Shown: positions 26,258 to 36,140, counted from the stretch's first letter. The stretch is DNA of 64,000 nt from Bacteroidia bacterium (GCA_022180565.1 BQML01000009.1:62001-126000); one strand, 5' to 3'. Notes: generated by a model from the letters alone, not told the origin. Program-made: numbers and translations.

Positions 26258-26449
26258 TCAGTTCTTGTTCTGTTCCTGCATCAGAGACCGCGCTTCCAGC
26301 ATAACCTCCTCGAGGAACCTGCGGCGCTCGTTCTCGTTGCGAATGTTAAGGAGATAGGCGCGTTGTTCCTGAAGGTATTTTTTCACAGCTTCTGATGCAC
26401 GGGACTGGACTTCGCGAAAAAACCAATCGAATGTTTCAAGCGCGGGCAT
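26258..26449 (-). CDS. Small hypothetical protein
   Basis: 63 residues, highly charged and predicted helical (EVQSRASEAVKKYLQEQRAY, NENERRRFLEEVMLEA). No signal peptide or membrane segment. ATG follows AAGGATC. Lies 80 bases upstream of guaA in the same direction, so the two may be co-transcribed. Family not recognised; function unknown. Confidence 0.6.
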   Translation of the reverse strand: MPALETFDWFFREVQSRASEAVKKYLQEQRAYLLNIRNENERRRFLEEVMLEARSLMQEQNKN

Positions 26450-26680
26450 GATCCATGATCCTTGATCGTTGAGAAGAAAAATCGAAGATTTTCATCGTCG
26501 AATCAAGAGAAGAGAGGATCTGTGCCGTGCATTCATGCGCGGGGGAAAAGGACTCTCTTCAACGCTGAACCCAGTGTTCGGTTTTATGAGTTGTCTTCCC
26601 AAAAAAACGCAGTGGAGAGTTGAGAAGACACCCGGGAGGAAAGGGGCTTTGAAAGTGCCGTTTTTGTGCGGTTTCGGACA

Positions 26681-26695
26681 TGGCACAGCGATTGC
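26681..26695 (+). promoter_or_regulatory. Sigma-54 (RpoN) promoter, -24/-12
   Basis: TGGCAC, five bases (agcga), TTGC: the -24 GG and -12 GC are spaced 10 bases apart exactly as required for RpoN. It lies 41 bases before the ATG of the YXWGXW protein, placing the transcription start near 26707 and leaving a short leader with GAGAGG before the start codon. Only the downstream gene is in position to use it. Confidence 0.72.
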
Positions 26696-26736
26696 GGTTT
26701 ACACCGGCAACAGGTGTCTTCCATGAGAGGTTTGCC

Positions 26737-27924
26737 ATGAAACGCTTACTGATGGTTCTCGGAATCCTGGCCCTTACGCCCATGCTCGACACACGCACGT
26801 CGGGCGCGGCCGCTCACACGCAGTCTTTTGCCATGGGCGTACGCTTCGGGCATGCGGGTTATTTCTACAGCGTCCTTCGCCCGTATGGAGAATGGGTCGA
26901 GATCGGGACAGGATTTTACGGCTGGCGCCCTGTTCGTGTGCGGCCCGGGTGGCGGCCTTACCTGCACGGTCGATGGGTGTGGACGGACTATGGCTGGTAC
27001 TGGGCTTCGTACGAGCCTTTCGGCTGGGCCGTGTTCCATTATGGCCGATGGTACTATGATGATTACTATGGATGGATATGGATTCCGGACGACGTCTGGG
27101 GTCCGGCCTGGGTTGAATGGAGATATGACGACTACTACATCGGATGGGCTCCCTTGCCGCCATATGCAACGTTCAGCATTTCGGTCGGCATCCGGTTTAC
27201 AACGCAATGGTATGCTCCGGCCCACTATTGGTGCTTCGTGCCCTTCGGCCGGTTCACAGCGACGCGTGTCGACGGCTACGTGCTCCATGAGAGCGCGACC
27301 CGGCGGCTGATCCGCACGACCCGTTCCGCGGTGCGCTATGAAGTGGATCGTGACCGCGTGATCAACCGCGGGGTGGACCGTGAAATCATCGAGCGGCGCG
27401 GAAACACGAGAATTCCAAGGGCGGACGTGTTTGAGACGCGCGATCGTCAGGAACGGGTTCTTCAGAACGGTGCCCGGGAGACGATCGAAGTTCACCGGCC
27501 GACCCGAGCGGAGCTGGAACGGAGCGAGGAGAGGATTGAGGCGCGGAAGCTTGAACGGAGGACAACGCTGAATCTTGATCGTATTGATCGCAGTTGGAAA
27601 TCGGATCAGGGGTATGAGCAAAGGGAAAGCAATCCTGATCCACCCAAGCGCCGTACACCCGCGCCGGAGCCTGAACGAAGGTCTGCGATAGAACGCGAGC
27701 TTTCACAGCCGAGGGATCAGGGGATCCAGCGGCGCGTAGCACCGCCGTCTGAGCGAAGGACAGCACCTGATCGGCGTCAGGAGCCAAGCGAATTCCGGCG
27801 TATCAGACCGGAACAACAGTCGGTGCGAGGACGGGATGGATCATCCAGGCAAAGCCAGCCGTCGGTGCAGCGTAGAGACGGATCGTCAGGGCGTAGACAG
27901 AATATGCGCGGGAGAGACAGGTAG
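26737..27924 (+). CDS. YXWGXW/DUF6600-type secreted protein
   Basis: 395 residues. Signal peptide (MKRLLMVLGILALTPML...), then a Tyr/Trp/Gly-rich domain (about 45-160) with repeats such as GWRPYLHGRWVWTDYGWYW, FGWAVFHYGRWYYDDY and GWIWIPDDVWGPAWVEW, typical of DUF6600/YXWGXW proteins. The second half (200-395) is Arg/Glu-rich, low complexity and ends in GRRQNMRGRDR. Likely an envelope or surface protein; function unknown. ATG chosen at the signal peptide, behind the sigma-54 promoter. Downstream to 28103 nothing was seen except degenerate catcgg-type simple sequence. Confidence 0.88.
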   Translation: MKRLLMVLGILALTPMLDTRTSGAAAHTQSFAMGVRFGHAGYFYSVLRPYGEWVEIGTGFYGWRPVRVRPGWRPYLHGRWVWTDYGWYWASYEPFGWAVFHYGRWYYDDYYGWIWIPDDVWGPAWVEWRYDDYYIGWAPLPPYATFSISVGIRFTTQWYAPAHYWCFVPFGRFTATRVDGYVLHESATRRLIRTTRSAVRYEVDRDRVINRGVDREIIERRGNTRIPRADVFETRDRQERVLQNGARETIEVHRPTRAELERSEERIEARKLERRTTLNLDRIDRSWKSDQGYEQRESNPDPPKRRTPAPEPERRSAIERELSQPRDQGIQRRVAPPSERRTAPDRRQEPSEFRRIRPEQQSVRGRDGSSRQSQPSVQRRDGSSGRRQNMRGRDR

Positions 27925-28103
27925 GATTTCCAACTTCCCAATCTTCACAACGTACCTTCTCCACAACAGGCCGTCGGTGCACACTGGGATCGTGCCCGGC
28001 GGCCTCTCACCTTCGGGGATCGGGACATCGGCTCATCGGCCATCGCGCCATCGGTTCCATGCTTATCACCCGATGGTCCGATCATCCGATGATTTGATAT
28101 TCT

Positions 28104-28688
28104 TCATTCCAACTTCAGCTTTTTCAGCTTTGGTTTGATCACAAACGTGCAATACGGTGCGTTCGGGTTGTTGTTGTAATAGTCCTGATGGTAGTTCTCA
28201 GCCTCATAAAACTCCCTCAGAGGCTCGATCCGCGTCACAATCGGATCATCAAAATCCTTCTGTGCTTCTTTCAACGACTTCTCTGCCGCTTTCCGTTGAG
28301 TATCGTCATGATAGAAGATGACCGACCTGTACTGAGTTCCCACGTCCGCACCCTGCCTATTCAAAGTCGTAGGGTCGTGAGATTTCCAGAAGACTGAAAG
28401 AAGCTGTTCATAGGAAATGACCGACGGGTCAAACGTGATTTGCGCGACTTCGGCGTGGCCGGTCATGCCTGAGCTGACTTCTTGATACGTCGGATTCTTC
28501 GTTGTCCCGCCGGCATATCCCGCCACGACGTTCTGAACGCCGGGCAGTCGTTCGTAAACGGCTTCCACGCACCAGAAGCACCCGGCGCCAAAGGTGGCCG
28601 CCTCGGTTTTTGGCATAGGTTGTCCTTTCGTCAATCCGACCAGGAGGGTCAGTAGAAGGAGGAGTGTGAGCGGTTTCATGATGGTCAT
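28104..28688 (-). CDS. msrA: Peptide methionine sulfoxide reductase MsrA (exported)
   Basis: Reduces Met-S-sulfoxide in proteins. 194 residues with an N-terminal signal peptide (MKPLTLLLLLTLLVGLTKG), so probably periplasmic. Catalytic GAGCFWCVEAVY, then GYAGGTTKNPTY, GHAEVAQI and a late Cys in NAPYCTFVI that may serve as recycling cysteine. Start ATG at MTIMKPL; a second ATG three codons on is equally possible. Confidence 0.94.
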   Translation of the reverse strand: MTIMKPLTLLLLLTLLVGLTKGQPMPKTEAATFGAGCFWCVEAVYERLPGVQNVVAGYAGGTTKNPTYQEVSSGMTGHAEVAQITFDPSVISYEQLLSVFWKSHDPTTLNRQGADVGTQYRSVIFYHDDTQRKAAEKSLKEAQKDFDDPIVTRIEPLREFYEAENYHQDYYNNNPNAPYCTFVIKPKLKKLKLE

Positions 28689-28826
28689 TTGACCAGCGAC
28701 ATGGTGTTGTTTTTCAAAGGCCTTGTTGCCTGACCTATCCCGCTTCTGTAATCTGATAAATGGAAAAACCACTTGCAAGCGATGGGAGTGCGATGCGCGG
28801 TCTTCAAGGGGGGTGGTCCTCTGTCT

Positions 28827-28873
28827 TACCTTTCCAAGGTACATATGTTTAACCTAGATACCTTGGAAAGGTA
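28827..28873. promoter_or_regulatory. 15-bp perfect inverted repeat, each arm itself palindromic
   Basis: TACCTTTCCAAGGTA at 28827-28841 and its exact complement TACCTTGGAAAGGTA at 28859-28873, with a 17-base loop. Each arm is itself an inverted repeat (TACCTT/AAGGTA around a 3-base centre). It sits between the rluD stop and the msrA start, both on the minus strand, so it could be a terminator for rluD or twin operator sites for msrA. Confidence 0.6.
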
Positions 28874-28885
28874 TGCCCAAGAGAA

Positions 28886-29872
<987 letters not shown>

Positions 29873-29883
29873 GAGCGGTACCG

Positions 29884-30564
29884 TCAGGAGGGAAAAGAGG
29901 ACTGTCCCGGTGCCGACGGGCCGTCCTTTAGTGCATCACTCGTGCCGGAGGCTGCCGGAGACCCGGCGGAATCGGCGGCATAGGACACGCTTGGCTCGCC
30001 GGCTTTGGTGAACTTGCGGTGGAAAACCAGAAGAATGAGCACGCCAAGGGAAACGGCCGAGTCGGCCACGTTGAATACCGGCCAGCGGCTGATGTGAAAT
30101 CCCAGGATGTCCACGTTGAAGAAATCGACGTCGACAAAATCCACGACTTTGCCGTAGAACAGCGGGCCTTCACCGAAAATCACGCCGTAGAATACGCGGT
30201 CGATCAGGTTTCCAATCGCCCCGCCCAGGATCATCGCAAGTGAGAGACGAATCGGAAATGCCTCATCGCGGATCTTGTAGAGGTACATGAAGATGCCTAT
30301 GCTGGCAAAGAGAGAAAAGATCGTCAGGAAGAGTTTCCCTCCTACATCGATCCCAAAAGCCATTCCCGGGTTTTCGATGTATGTCAGACGCAGAAAGTCA
30401 CCCAGGATAGCTCTGCTGCTGCCGAGCGGGACGCCGGGATGGTACAGACCAAGGAACGGAAGCGAAAAGCCTTTGACGAGCAGTTTCGCCACCTGATCAA
30501 CCACGACAATCGCGCCGGTAACGTACAGAATGCGCATGGGAGCCACAAGCGAGGCCCGGTTCAT
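29884..30564 (-). CDS. lspA: Prolipoprotein signal peptidase
   Basis: 226-residue inner-membrane aspartyl peptidase that cleaves lipoprotein signal peptides. Motifs: VVVDQVAK in TM1, YIENPGMAFG, GNLIDR near residue 110, VVDFVDVDF and FNVADSAVSLG, the last two carrying the catalytic aspartates. Longer than usual because of a Ser/Ala/Gly-rich C-terminal tail (about 190-226). The ATG overlaps the stop of the DksA-type gene by 4 bases. Confidence 0.95.
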   Translation of the reverse strand: MNRASLVAPMRILYVTGAIVVVDQVAKLLVKGFSLPFLGLYHPGVPLGSSRAILGDFLRLTYIENPGMAFGIDVGGKLFLTIFSLFASIGIFMYLYKIRDEAFPIRLSLAMILGGAIGNLIDRVFYGVIFGEGPLFYGKVVDFVDVDFFNVDILGFHISRWPVFNVADSAVSLGVLILLVFHRKFTKAGEPSVSYAADSAGSPAASGTSDALKDGPSAPGQSSFPS

Positions 30565-31064
30565 TTTCCTCTCTTCATCTTACAGTCCACGCACAACTGA
30601 GCATGAGGAACCGCCTCCAGCCTCTCTTTTTCGATCAACTTTCCGCAATCGTTGCAGAAGCCGTAATCCCCTTTGTCGATCCGTTTGAGCGCATCGTCCA
30701 GATAGTTCAGGAATTTTCCTTCCCGCGAAGCAAACAGGAAGGTTTTCTCGCGCTCCATCGTATCGGTGCCCTGCTCCATATGAAGCGAATACGCCGAATT
30801 CTCCTGCGTATATTCGCCGGTGGTCGAGTCCATGATCGTTGCCCGCAAGGCTTCCAATTCCTCCAGGATCTCCTTTCGCTTCTCCATGATGATCTGGCGG
30901 AAGTGCTCCAGCTCGGCCTTGCTGTACCCCTTTCCGCGCACGGGGACCTTCTCCGGAGCGGGTTTCGCCTTCACGGCAACGGTTTTCGCCCGCTGAACCG
31001 CCGGTTTCTTCGCTTGTACGGTCTTTTTCACCTTTCTTGTCTTCTTCACGGCCTTTTTTGCCAT
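30561..31064 (-). CDS. DksA/TraR-type C4 zinc-finger protein
   Basis: 167 residues. Lys/Ala/Val-rich basic N terminus (MAKKAVKKTRKVKKTVQAKK), a coiled-coil region (about 48-100) and a C-terminal zinc finger CNDC...CVDC with 17 residues between pairs. DksA-family proteins bind the RNA polymerase secondary channel; the acidic coiled-coil tip pair typical of DksA is not clearly present. Overlaps lspA by 4 bases and is followed by rluD, a linked set common in this lineage. Confidence 0.88.
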   Translation of the reverse strand: MAKKAVKKTRKVKKTVQAKKPAVQRAKTVAVKAKPAPEKVPVRGKGYSKAELEHFRQIIMEKRKEILEELEALRATIMDSTTGEYTQENSAYSLHMEQGTDTMEREKTFLFASREGKFLNYLDDALKRIDKGDYGFCNDCGKLIEKERLEAVPHAQLCVDCKMKRGK

Positions 31065-31131
31065 CGTCCTCTCCTTCCGGATTCATACGCCGACACGGAA
31101 ATCGTTCGGCGACCTGCGCAAACCTACAAAA

Positions 31132-34100
31132 TTAATTCACCTTTTCCAAGAAAATCTCGCATGGCTCCCCGTTGATATCTGCGGCCGTTCCCCTGTTCTG
31201 TCCGTCCTGAACCCTGCCCAGTTCCACGGCGAGTGTTTCCTGCATGATGTACGATTTCAGCTTTCCAATTGCGCGTGCGAGACGGTCCGACGAACGAAAG
31301 GATACTCTGATTCGGTCCGTCACCGCAAATCCGGAATCCTTCCTCAGATTCTGAATCCGGTTCACAAACTCGCGTGCCAATCCCTCGTCAATCAGTTCGT
31401 CATCAAGCTGTGTGTCGAGCGCAACCGTTACCGGACCATCCGACTCCACGATCCATCCTTTCAATTCCTCATGCAGAATCTCCACATCCTCCAGGGTCAC
31501 CGTCCATTCGCCGTCGTTGCCGGAGATCTTCAAACTCCCCTCAGCCACCAGACGGCCAACCTGGGCGGGTGTGAATTCCCGGATTGCCCCCGCCACGTGC
31601 TGGACAGCTTTGCCGAACTTCGGTCCCAGGGTTTTGAAATTCGGTTTCGCCCTTCGCTTGACAATTCCCGAGTCCTCCCTAACAAACTCGATCTTCCGCA
31701 CATTGATCTCCTCCAAAATCACCTCCCTCATCTGCTCGATGCGTTTTTGTTCCTTTGCCGAGGTTACCGGAATGAGGATCTTGCGCAGGGGTTGCCGGAC
31801 CTTGAGATTGGATCTCTTTCTCATGGCTCTCACCAAACCCACGATCGTAATCGCCAGTTCCATTCGCTGCTCGAGCTCCGGATCGATCAATTCCCGGGCA
31901 GGTGCAGGAAGGTCGGAAACATGCACGGAAACGGCGGGATTCTTCTTTGTCACTGAATTCAGGTTTCTGAAAATCTCCTCACTCAGGAACGGAGCAAAGG
32001 GAGAGAACATTTGGGTTACCAACGCAAGGCATTCGTAGAGAGTCTGATAGGCCGCGATCTTGTCCTTCCCTTTTTCGCTCTTCTCGACGAGTTGAGTCTT
32101 CGACCAGAACCGCCGCCTGTTCCGGCGCACGTACCAGTTCGACAGCCGGTCGACGGTGAATTCCTGGACGGCTCGCGCTGCGCGGGTCACATCGTACGCA
32201 TCCATCCACTGAATGTACGACGCAAGGAGGGAATTCAGTTCGGAAAGAATCCACCGATCAATCTCCGGGCGTTCGGAGACCGGAATCGGCTCTTCTGCAT
32301 AGGTGAATCCGTCAATATTCGCATAGAGCGCGAAGAAGGCGTACGTATTGACGACCGTGCTGAAGAACTTCCGTTGAACATCGCCGACGGCGTCGGGATC
32401 GAACAAGGTCGGGCGCCAGACGGGGCTGTTGGAAACGAGGTACCAGCGCGTGGAATCAGCCCCGTAGGTCTTGATCAGCCCGAAAGGATCGACCGTATTC
32501 CCTTTCGACTTCGACATCTTCTGGCCGTGCTTGTCCAGAATCAGCTCGTTTACCAGAACATTCCGAAACGCGGCCTTGCCGAACAGGGCCGTTCCGATGG
32601 CATGCAGGGTATAGAACCATCCCCGAGTTTGGTCAATGCCTTCAGAAATATAATCCGCCGGATAGGATCGCTCGAACTGCTCCCGGTTCTCGAAAGGATA
32701 GTGCCATTGGGCAAACGGCATGGATCCGGAGTCGAACCAAACATCGATCAGCTCGGGAGTGCGTGTCATCGTACCGCCGCATTCACAGGCAAACCGTATG
32801 TCATCCACAACCGGCTTGTGGAGATCGACGGTCGCAGGGACGTTCTCACCCTTCCGAAGCTCTTCAACACTGCCGACACATTTCTGTTTTCCACAGTCCG
32901 CACAAATCCAGATGGGCAAGGGTGTCCCCCAGAACCGGTCACGCGAGAGCGCCCAATCCTTGTTCTCCGCGAGCCAGTTACCGAACCTTCCGCTTCCCAC
33001 CTCGGGAGGCACCCAGTTGATCGAGCCGTTCTGTTTCACCATTTCGTCAGCATAGGACGTGGTTCTGATGTACCAGGATTCGCGCGCATAGTACAGCAAC
33101 GGCGATCCGCACCTCCAGCAATGAGGATAACTGTGAAGGTATTGTTCCTTCTTATAAAGAATCCCGCGTCGTTTGAGATCGGCGATGATCTCGGGATCAG
33201 CTTCCTTGACAAACTTTCCCGCGAAGTCGGCCACTTCGGGACCGAATTCACCGGATTTGTTGACCGGATGAATCGTCGGGAGCCCGTATTTCAGGCCCGC
33301 TTGGTAGTCATCCTCGCCGTAGGCAGGGGCCATGTGGACAATCCCCGAACCATCCTCGGTTGTGACGAAATCCGCTTCCACGACATACCATCCCTTTTCC
33401 TTGACGGAATGGTAGGAATACAGCCGTTCGTACTCTCTGCCCGCGAGCCTTGATCCCTTCATCGAGTCCACAACCTCATACTCGTCTCCAAGCACCGCCA
33501 GACGCGCTTTGGCGAGAATGAGAAGCTCGCCCTTGTGCAGGACCTTCACGTAGTCCTCATCCGGGTGAACTGCAAGGGCGACGTTCGAGATCAGGGTCCA
33601 CGGCGTCGTGGTCCAGACGAGGAAGAACGTATTCTCCTCTCCCTTGACTTTCACCTTGACGTAGATTGAGGGGTCCTTGACGTCCCTGTACCCCTGGGCG
33701 ACCTCGTGGGACGAGAGCGGCGTTTCGCACCGCGGACAGTACGGCTGGATCTTGTAGCCCTTGTAAATCAGCCCCTTGTCGAAAAATTGCTTGAGGGCCC
33801 ACCAGACGGATTCGATGTAGTTGTTCTCGAACGTCACATACGGGTGTTCGAGATCCACCCAGTAACCCATCTGCCGCGTCAGCTCTTCCCATTCGGTCTT
33901 GTACTTCCAAACCGACTTGCGGCATTCCTCGTTGAATTTTGCCACGCCGTACTCAACGATCTGGTCCTTGTGTTTGATGCCGAGGGATTTTTCCACTTCG
34001 ATCTCCACGGGCAGGCCGTGTGTATCCCATCCTGCCTTGCGCGAAACCTGGAATCCGCGTATCGTTTTGTAGCGGCAAATGAGATCCTTGAGCGTCCGGG

Positions 34101-34281
34101 CCATCACGTGGTGGATACCGGGCTTACCGTTGGCGGTGGGAGGCCCTTCGTAAAACGTAAAGCGAGGCTTTCCTTCCCGTGAGCTGACGCTCTTTTCAAA
34201 GATCTTCTCCTGATCCCAGAACCGGAGAATCCTCTGCTCGAGGTCGAAATAGTTAAGCTTATCGGAGAGAGGGGGAAACAT
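31132..34281 (-). CDS. ileS: Isoleucine--tRNA ligase
   Basis: Charges tRNA-Ile. 1049 residues, in the long eukaryotic-like (IleS2) class. HIGH-type motif in GPPTANGKPGIHHVMART, editing (CP1) domain between about 190 and 420 with WTTTPWTL, catalytic KMSKSKGN near residue 590, and a long C-terminal anticodon-binding region. IleS2-type enzymes often resist mupirocin (known for the class, not shown here). Its complete length rules out truncation. ATG start. Confidence 0.96.
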   Translation of the reverse strand: MFPPLSDKLNYFDLEQRILRFWDQEKIFEKSVSSREGKPRFTFYEGPPTANGKPGIHHVMARTLKDLICRYKTIRGFQVSRKAGWDTHGLPVEIEVEKSLGIKHKDQIVEYGVAKFNEECRKSVWKYKTEWEELTRQMGYWVDLEHPYVTFENNYIESVWWALKQFFDKGLIYKGYKIQPYCPRCETPLSSHEVAQGYRDVKDPSIYVKVKVKGEENTFFLVWTTTPWTLISNVALAVHPDEDYVKVLHKGELLILAKARLAVLGDEYEVVDSMKGSRLAGREYERLYSYHSVKEKGWYVVEADFVTTEDGSGIVHMAPAYGEDDYQAGLKYGLPTIHPVNKSGEFGPEVADFAGKFVKEADPEIIADLKRRGILYKKEQYLHSYPHCWRCGSPLLYYARESWYIRTTSYADEMVKQNGSINWVPPEVGSGRFGNWLAENKDWALSRDRFWGTPLPIWICADCGKQKCVGSVEELRKGENVPATVDLHKPVVDDIRFACECGGTMTRTPELIDVWFDSGSMPFAQWHYPFENREQFERSYPADYISEGIDQTRGWFYTLHAIGTALFGKAAFRNVLVNELILDKHGQKMSKSKGNTVDPFGLIKTYGADSTRWYLVSNSPVWRPTLFDPDAVGDVQRKFFSTVVNTYAFFALYANIDGFTYAEEPIPVSERPEIDRWILSELNSLLASYIQWMDAYDVTRAARAVQEFTVDRLSNWYVRRNRRRFWSKTQLVEKSEKGKDKIAAYQTLYECLALVTQMFSPFAPFLSEEIFRNLNSVTKKNPAVSVHVSDLPAPARELIDPELEQRMELAITIVGLVRAMRKRSNLKVRQPLRKILIPVTSAKEQKRIEQMREVILEEINVRKIEFVREDSGIVKRRAKPNFKTLGPKFGKAVQHVAGAIREFTPAQVGRLVAEGSLKISGNDGEWTVTLEDVEILHEELKGWIVESDGPVTVALDTQLDDELIDEGLAREFVNRIQNLRKDSGFAVTDRIRVSFRSSDRLARAIGKLKSYIMQETLAVELGRVQDGQNRGTAADINGEPCEIFLEKVN

Positions 34282-34330
34282 GCGCTATCGTCAATCTTGT
34301 CTGAAATGAAGAATTCAGAATGAGAGAGCA

Positions 34331-34380
34331 AAGAGTGATTCGGATTCGTTTTTCAAGCTGAAGTCTGAATCTCACTCTTT
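34331..34380 (-). terminator. Hairpin at the 3' end of punA, possible terminator
   Basis: On the minus strand AAAGAGTG (spanning the punA stop) can pair with CACTCTTT, with an inner GATTC/GAATC helix, followed by a pyrimidine-rich TTTGCTCTCTC. It lies between punA and ileS. The weak U-tract makes it either a modest terminator or a processing hairpin. Confidence 0.4.
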
Positions 34381-35205
34381 CATTCGCCTTACAACCTCTT
34401 TCATGACGGCGGTCATGCGTGGCTCTGCTTCGTTCGCCGCCGCGATGACTTCTTCCAACGAGACCGGCTTCAGGGTTTCCGGGAAGCATTCGTCTGTCAG
34501 AATGGAAAACCCGAGCACCTTCATCCCCATATGCACCGCCACGATATCTTCCGGCACGGTGGACATCCCGACGGCATCTGCCCCGATTGTCTGGAGAAAT
34601 CGGTATTCGGCCCTTGTTTCAAGGCTCGGCCCTTGCATCGCGGCGTATACCCCTTTGCGAACCTTGATCTTGAGGCTCTGTGCGCACTCCTCCGCGAGGG
34701 CGATTAACTCTCTGCTGTAAGGCTCAGACATGTCGGGAAAACGCGGGCCCAGCGTATCGTCATTGGGTCCGATGAGGGGATTATCCCCGAGCAGATTGAT
34801 ATGGTCGGTAATGATCATGAGGTCGCCGCGACGAAACTTCCTGTTCAGCGCGCCTGCCGCGTTCGAAACCAGAAGCGACCGGACGCCCAGGAACTTCATC
34901 ACGCGCACCGGAAAGGTGATCTGCTGAAGCGTGTACGCCTCGTAATAATGAAACCTCCCCTGCATCGCCACGACCGGCTTCCCTGCGAGTTTCCCAAACA
35001 GCAGACGCCCATGATGGGATTCAACGGTTGAAACCGGAAAGTGTGTGATCTCCGCATAATCGATCGCCACATCAACCTCCATCTCTTTCGCTAATCCGCC
35101 CAGGCCGGTCCCAAGAATAATGCCGATCGCGGGTGCCGACGAGGTTTTCGTGCGAATCACCGCCACAGCGTCATCGATTTTTTTTCTCAGGTCAGACTTT
35201 GACAT
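34372..35205 (-). CDS. punA: Purine-nucleoside phosphorylase
   Basis: Phosphorolysis of inosine/guanosine. 277 residues of the trimeric PNP family: GIILGTGLGG near residue 28, HHGRLLFG near 63, GRFHYYEAY near 80, SNAAGALN near 113, MQGPSLETRAEYR near 190, and EDIVAVHMGM. Normal length. The start at MSKSDLRKK is 6 bases after a terminator-like hairpin/T-tract and has no clear Shine-Dalgarno, which is unusual. Confidence 0.95.
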   Translation of the reverse strand: MSKSDLRKKIDDAVAVIRTKTSSAPAIGIILGTGLGGLAKEMEVDVAIDYAEITHFPVSTVESHHGRLLFGKLAGKPVVAMQGRFHYYEAYTLQQITFPVRVMKFLGVRSLLVSNAAGALNRKFRRGDLMIITDHINLLGDNPLIGPNDDTLGPRFPDMSEPYSRELIALAEECAQSLKIKVRKGVYAAMQGPSLETRAEYRFLQTIGADAVGMSTVPEDIVAVHMGMKVLGFSILTDECFPETLKPVSLEEVIAAANEAEPRMTAVMKEVVRRMKE

Positions 35206-35210
35206 GGGAT

Positions 35211-35240
35211 AAAATAAAAAAAGAACTCGTGGAAGAGTTC
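35211..35240 (-). terminator. Terminator-like hairpin directly before punA
   Basis: Minus-strand GAACTC, six-base loop, GAGTTC, then TTTTTTTATTTTA. It lies 5 bases from the punA start codon and downstream of divIVA. It may end divIVA transcription; alternatively it acts as a leader attenuator for punA. Confidence 0.72.
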
Positions 35241-35251
35241 GCCTCTTGATT

Positions 35252-35352
35252 TCCGCAGATTACGCAGATTGGAGCGCTGATTACAGATTGCACAGATTGC
35301 ACAGATTGTGCAGAATGCGCAGATTGTGCAGAATGCGCAGATTGCGCAGATT
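35252..35352. repeat. Degenerate 9-bp tandem repeat (cagattgca-type)
   Basis: About ten variants of a nonamer such as cagattgca, cagattgtg and cagaatgcg in head-to-tail order within the punA/divIVA intergenic region. Variation is mainly at two positions. No protein family is recognisable in the frames through it. Confidence 0.85.
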
Positions 35353-35409
35353 TTTGATTCTTCTCACAACAATGCCGATCACCAATGAACCAACGAACCA
35401 ATCCTCATC

Positions 35410-35940
35410 CTACAATTTCTTCAGGATCTCATCGATCCCGATTTCTTCCTTTCCTGTCCCCAGCGATGTATCCGGCCGGACGACCTCTTCGTCGTCGATC
35501 TCCAACGCTCTCAGAAGCTCCACTTCGGACGAGAGCAGAACCTTCAGGCGGCTGATGATGCTTTCCTTGCGGGCCTTGAGATGCGCGATCTCCTCTTTTG
35601 CGCGCGCAAAATCCAGCCGCGCCTTTTCGAGAATCTGCGACGCCTTCATCTGGGCCTCCTGGACAATGAGGTCTGCTTCCTTCCTCGAATTCTCTATCGA
35701 CTTTCCGCTCGTCTCTTGGGCCTGCATGAGCGTCTGCTGCAGCGTCTTCTCCATGTTCTTATAGTCACGGAGCTGGACCTCAAGCTCAATGAGCTTGTCG
35801 TTCATATCCTTGTTCCGCTTGATCAGGTCTTCCAGCTCGTTCGAGAGCATGTCGAGGAAAGTATCCACCTCAACCGGATCATACCCGCGCATGACTTTCT
35901 TGAACTGCTGGCGTTTGACTTCAAGAGGAGTGATCTTCAT
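35410..35940 (-). CDS. DivIVA domain-containing protein
   Basis: 176 residues. N terminus MKITPLEVKRQQFKKVMRGYDPVEVDTFLD carries the conserved DivIVA membrane-curvature module; then a coiled coil (about 30-150) of charged heptads, ending in a short acidic tail. DivIVA proteins recruit partners to cell poles or the septum. ATG chosen at the module; an upstream extension lacks family similarity. Upstream to 36140 the sequence is AT-rich simple sequence (aattcgaaatacg-type). Confidence 0.88.
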   Translation of the reverse strand: MKITPLEVKRQQFKKVMRGYDPVEVDTFLDMLSNELEDLIKRNKDMNDKLIELEVQLRDYKNMEKTLQQTLMQAQETSGKSIENSRKEADLIVQEAQMKASQILEKARLDFARAKEEIAHLKARKESIISRLKVLLSSEVELLRALEIDDEEVVRPDTSLGTGKEEIGIDEILKKL

Positions 35941-36140
35941 AAAACCTCCTTGGGAAAGGCGACATGAGAAACTCGAAATACGAAGCACGAAAGAAATTCA
36001 AAACTCTCCGTTCAAAACCCACGACACCCCCGGATTCCGGATTCCCTTCGCATTTCAACATTCTGATTTCAAACTTGTTTCGTAATTCGATATTCGTATT
36101 TCGAATTTGTTTCGTACTTCCATTTACGCACTTCGTACTT

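Noticed and set aside
30580-31086. A 168-codon frame in another phase over the DksA-type gene
   Set aside because: The other frame gives a complete zinc-finger protein; this one is low complexity with no domain.
34282-34371. T-box leader before ileS
   Set aside because: Only ~90 bases lie between punA and ileS and no specifier loop or T-box sequence is seen; the hairpin belongs to the punA end.
35252-35352. CRISPR-like repeat array
   Set aside because: Period is nine bases with no spacers; it is a simple tandem repeat and no cas gene is near.
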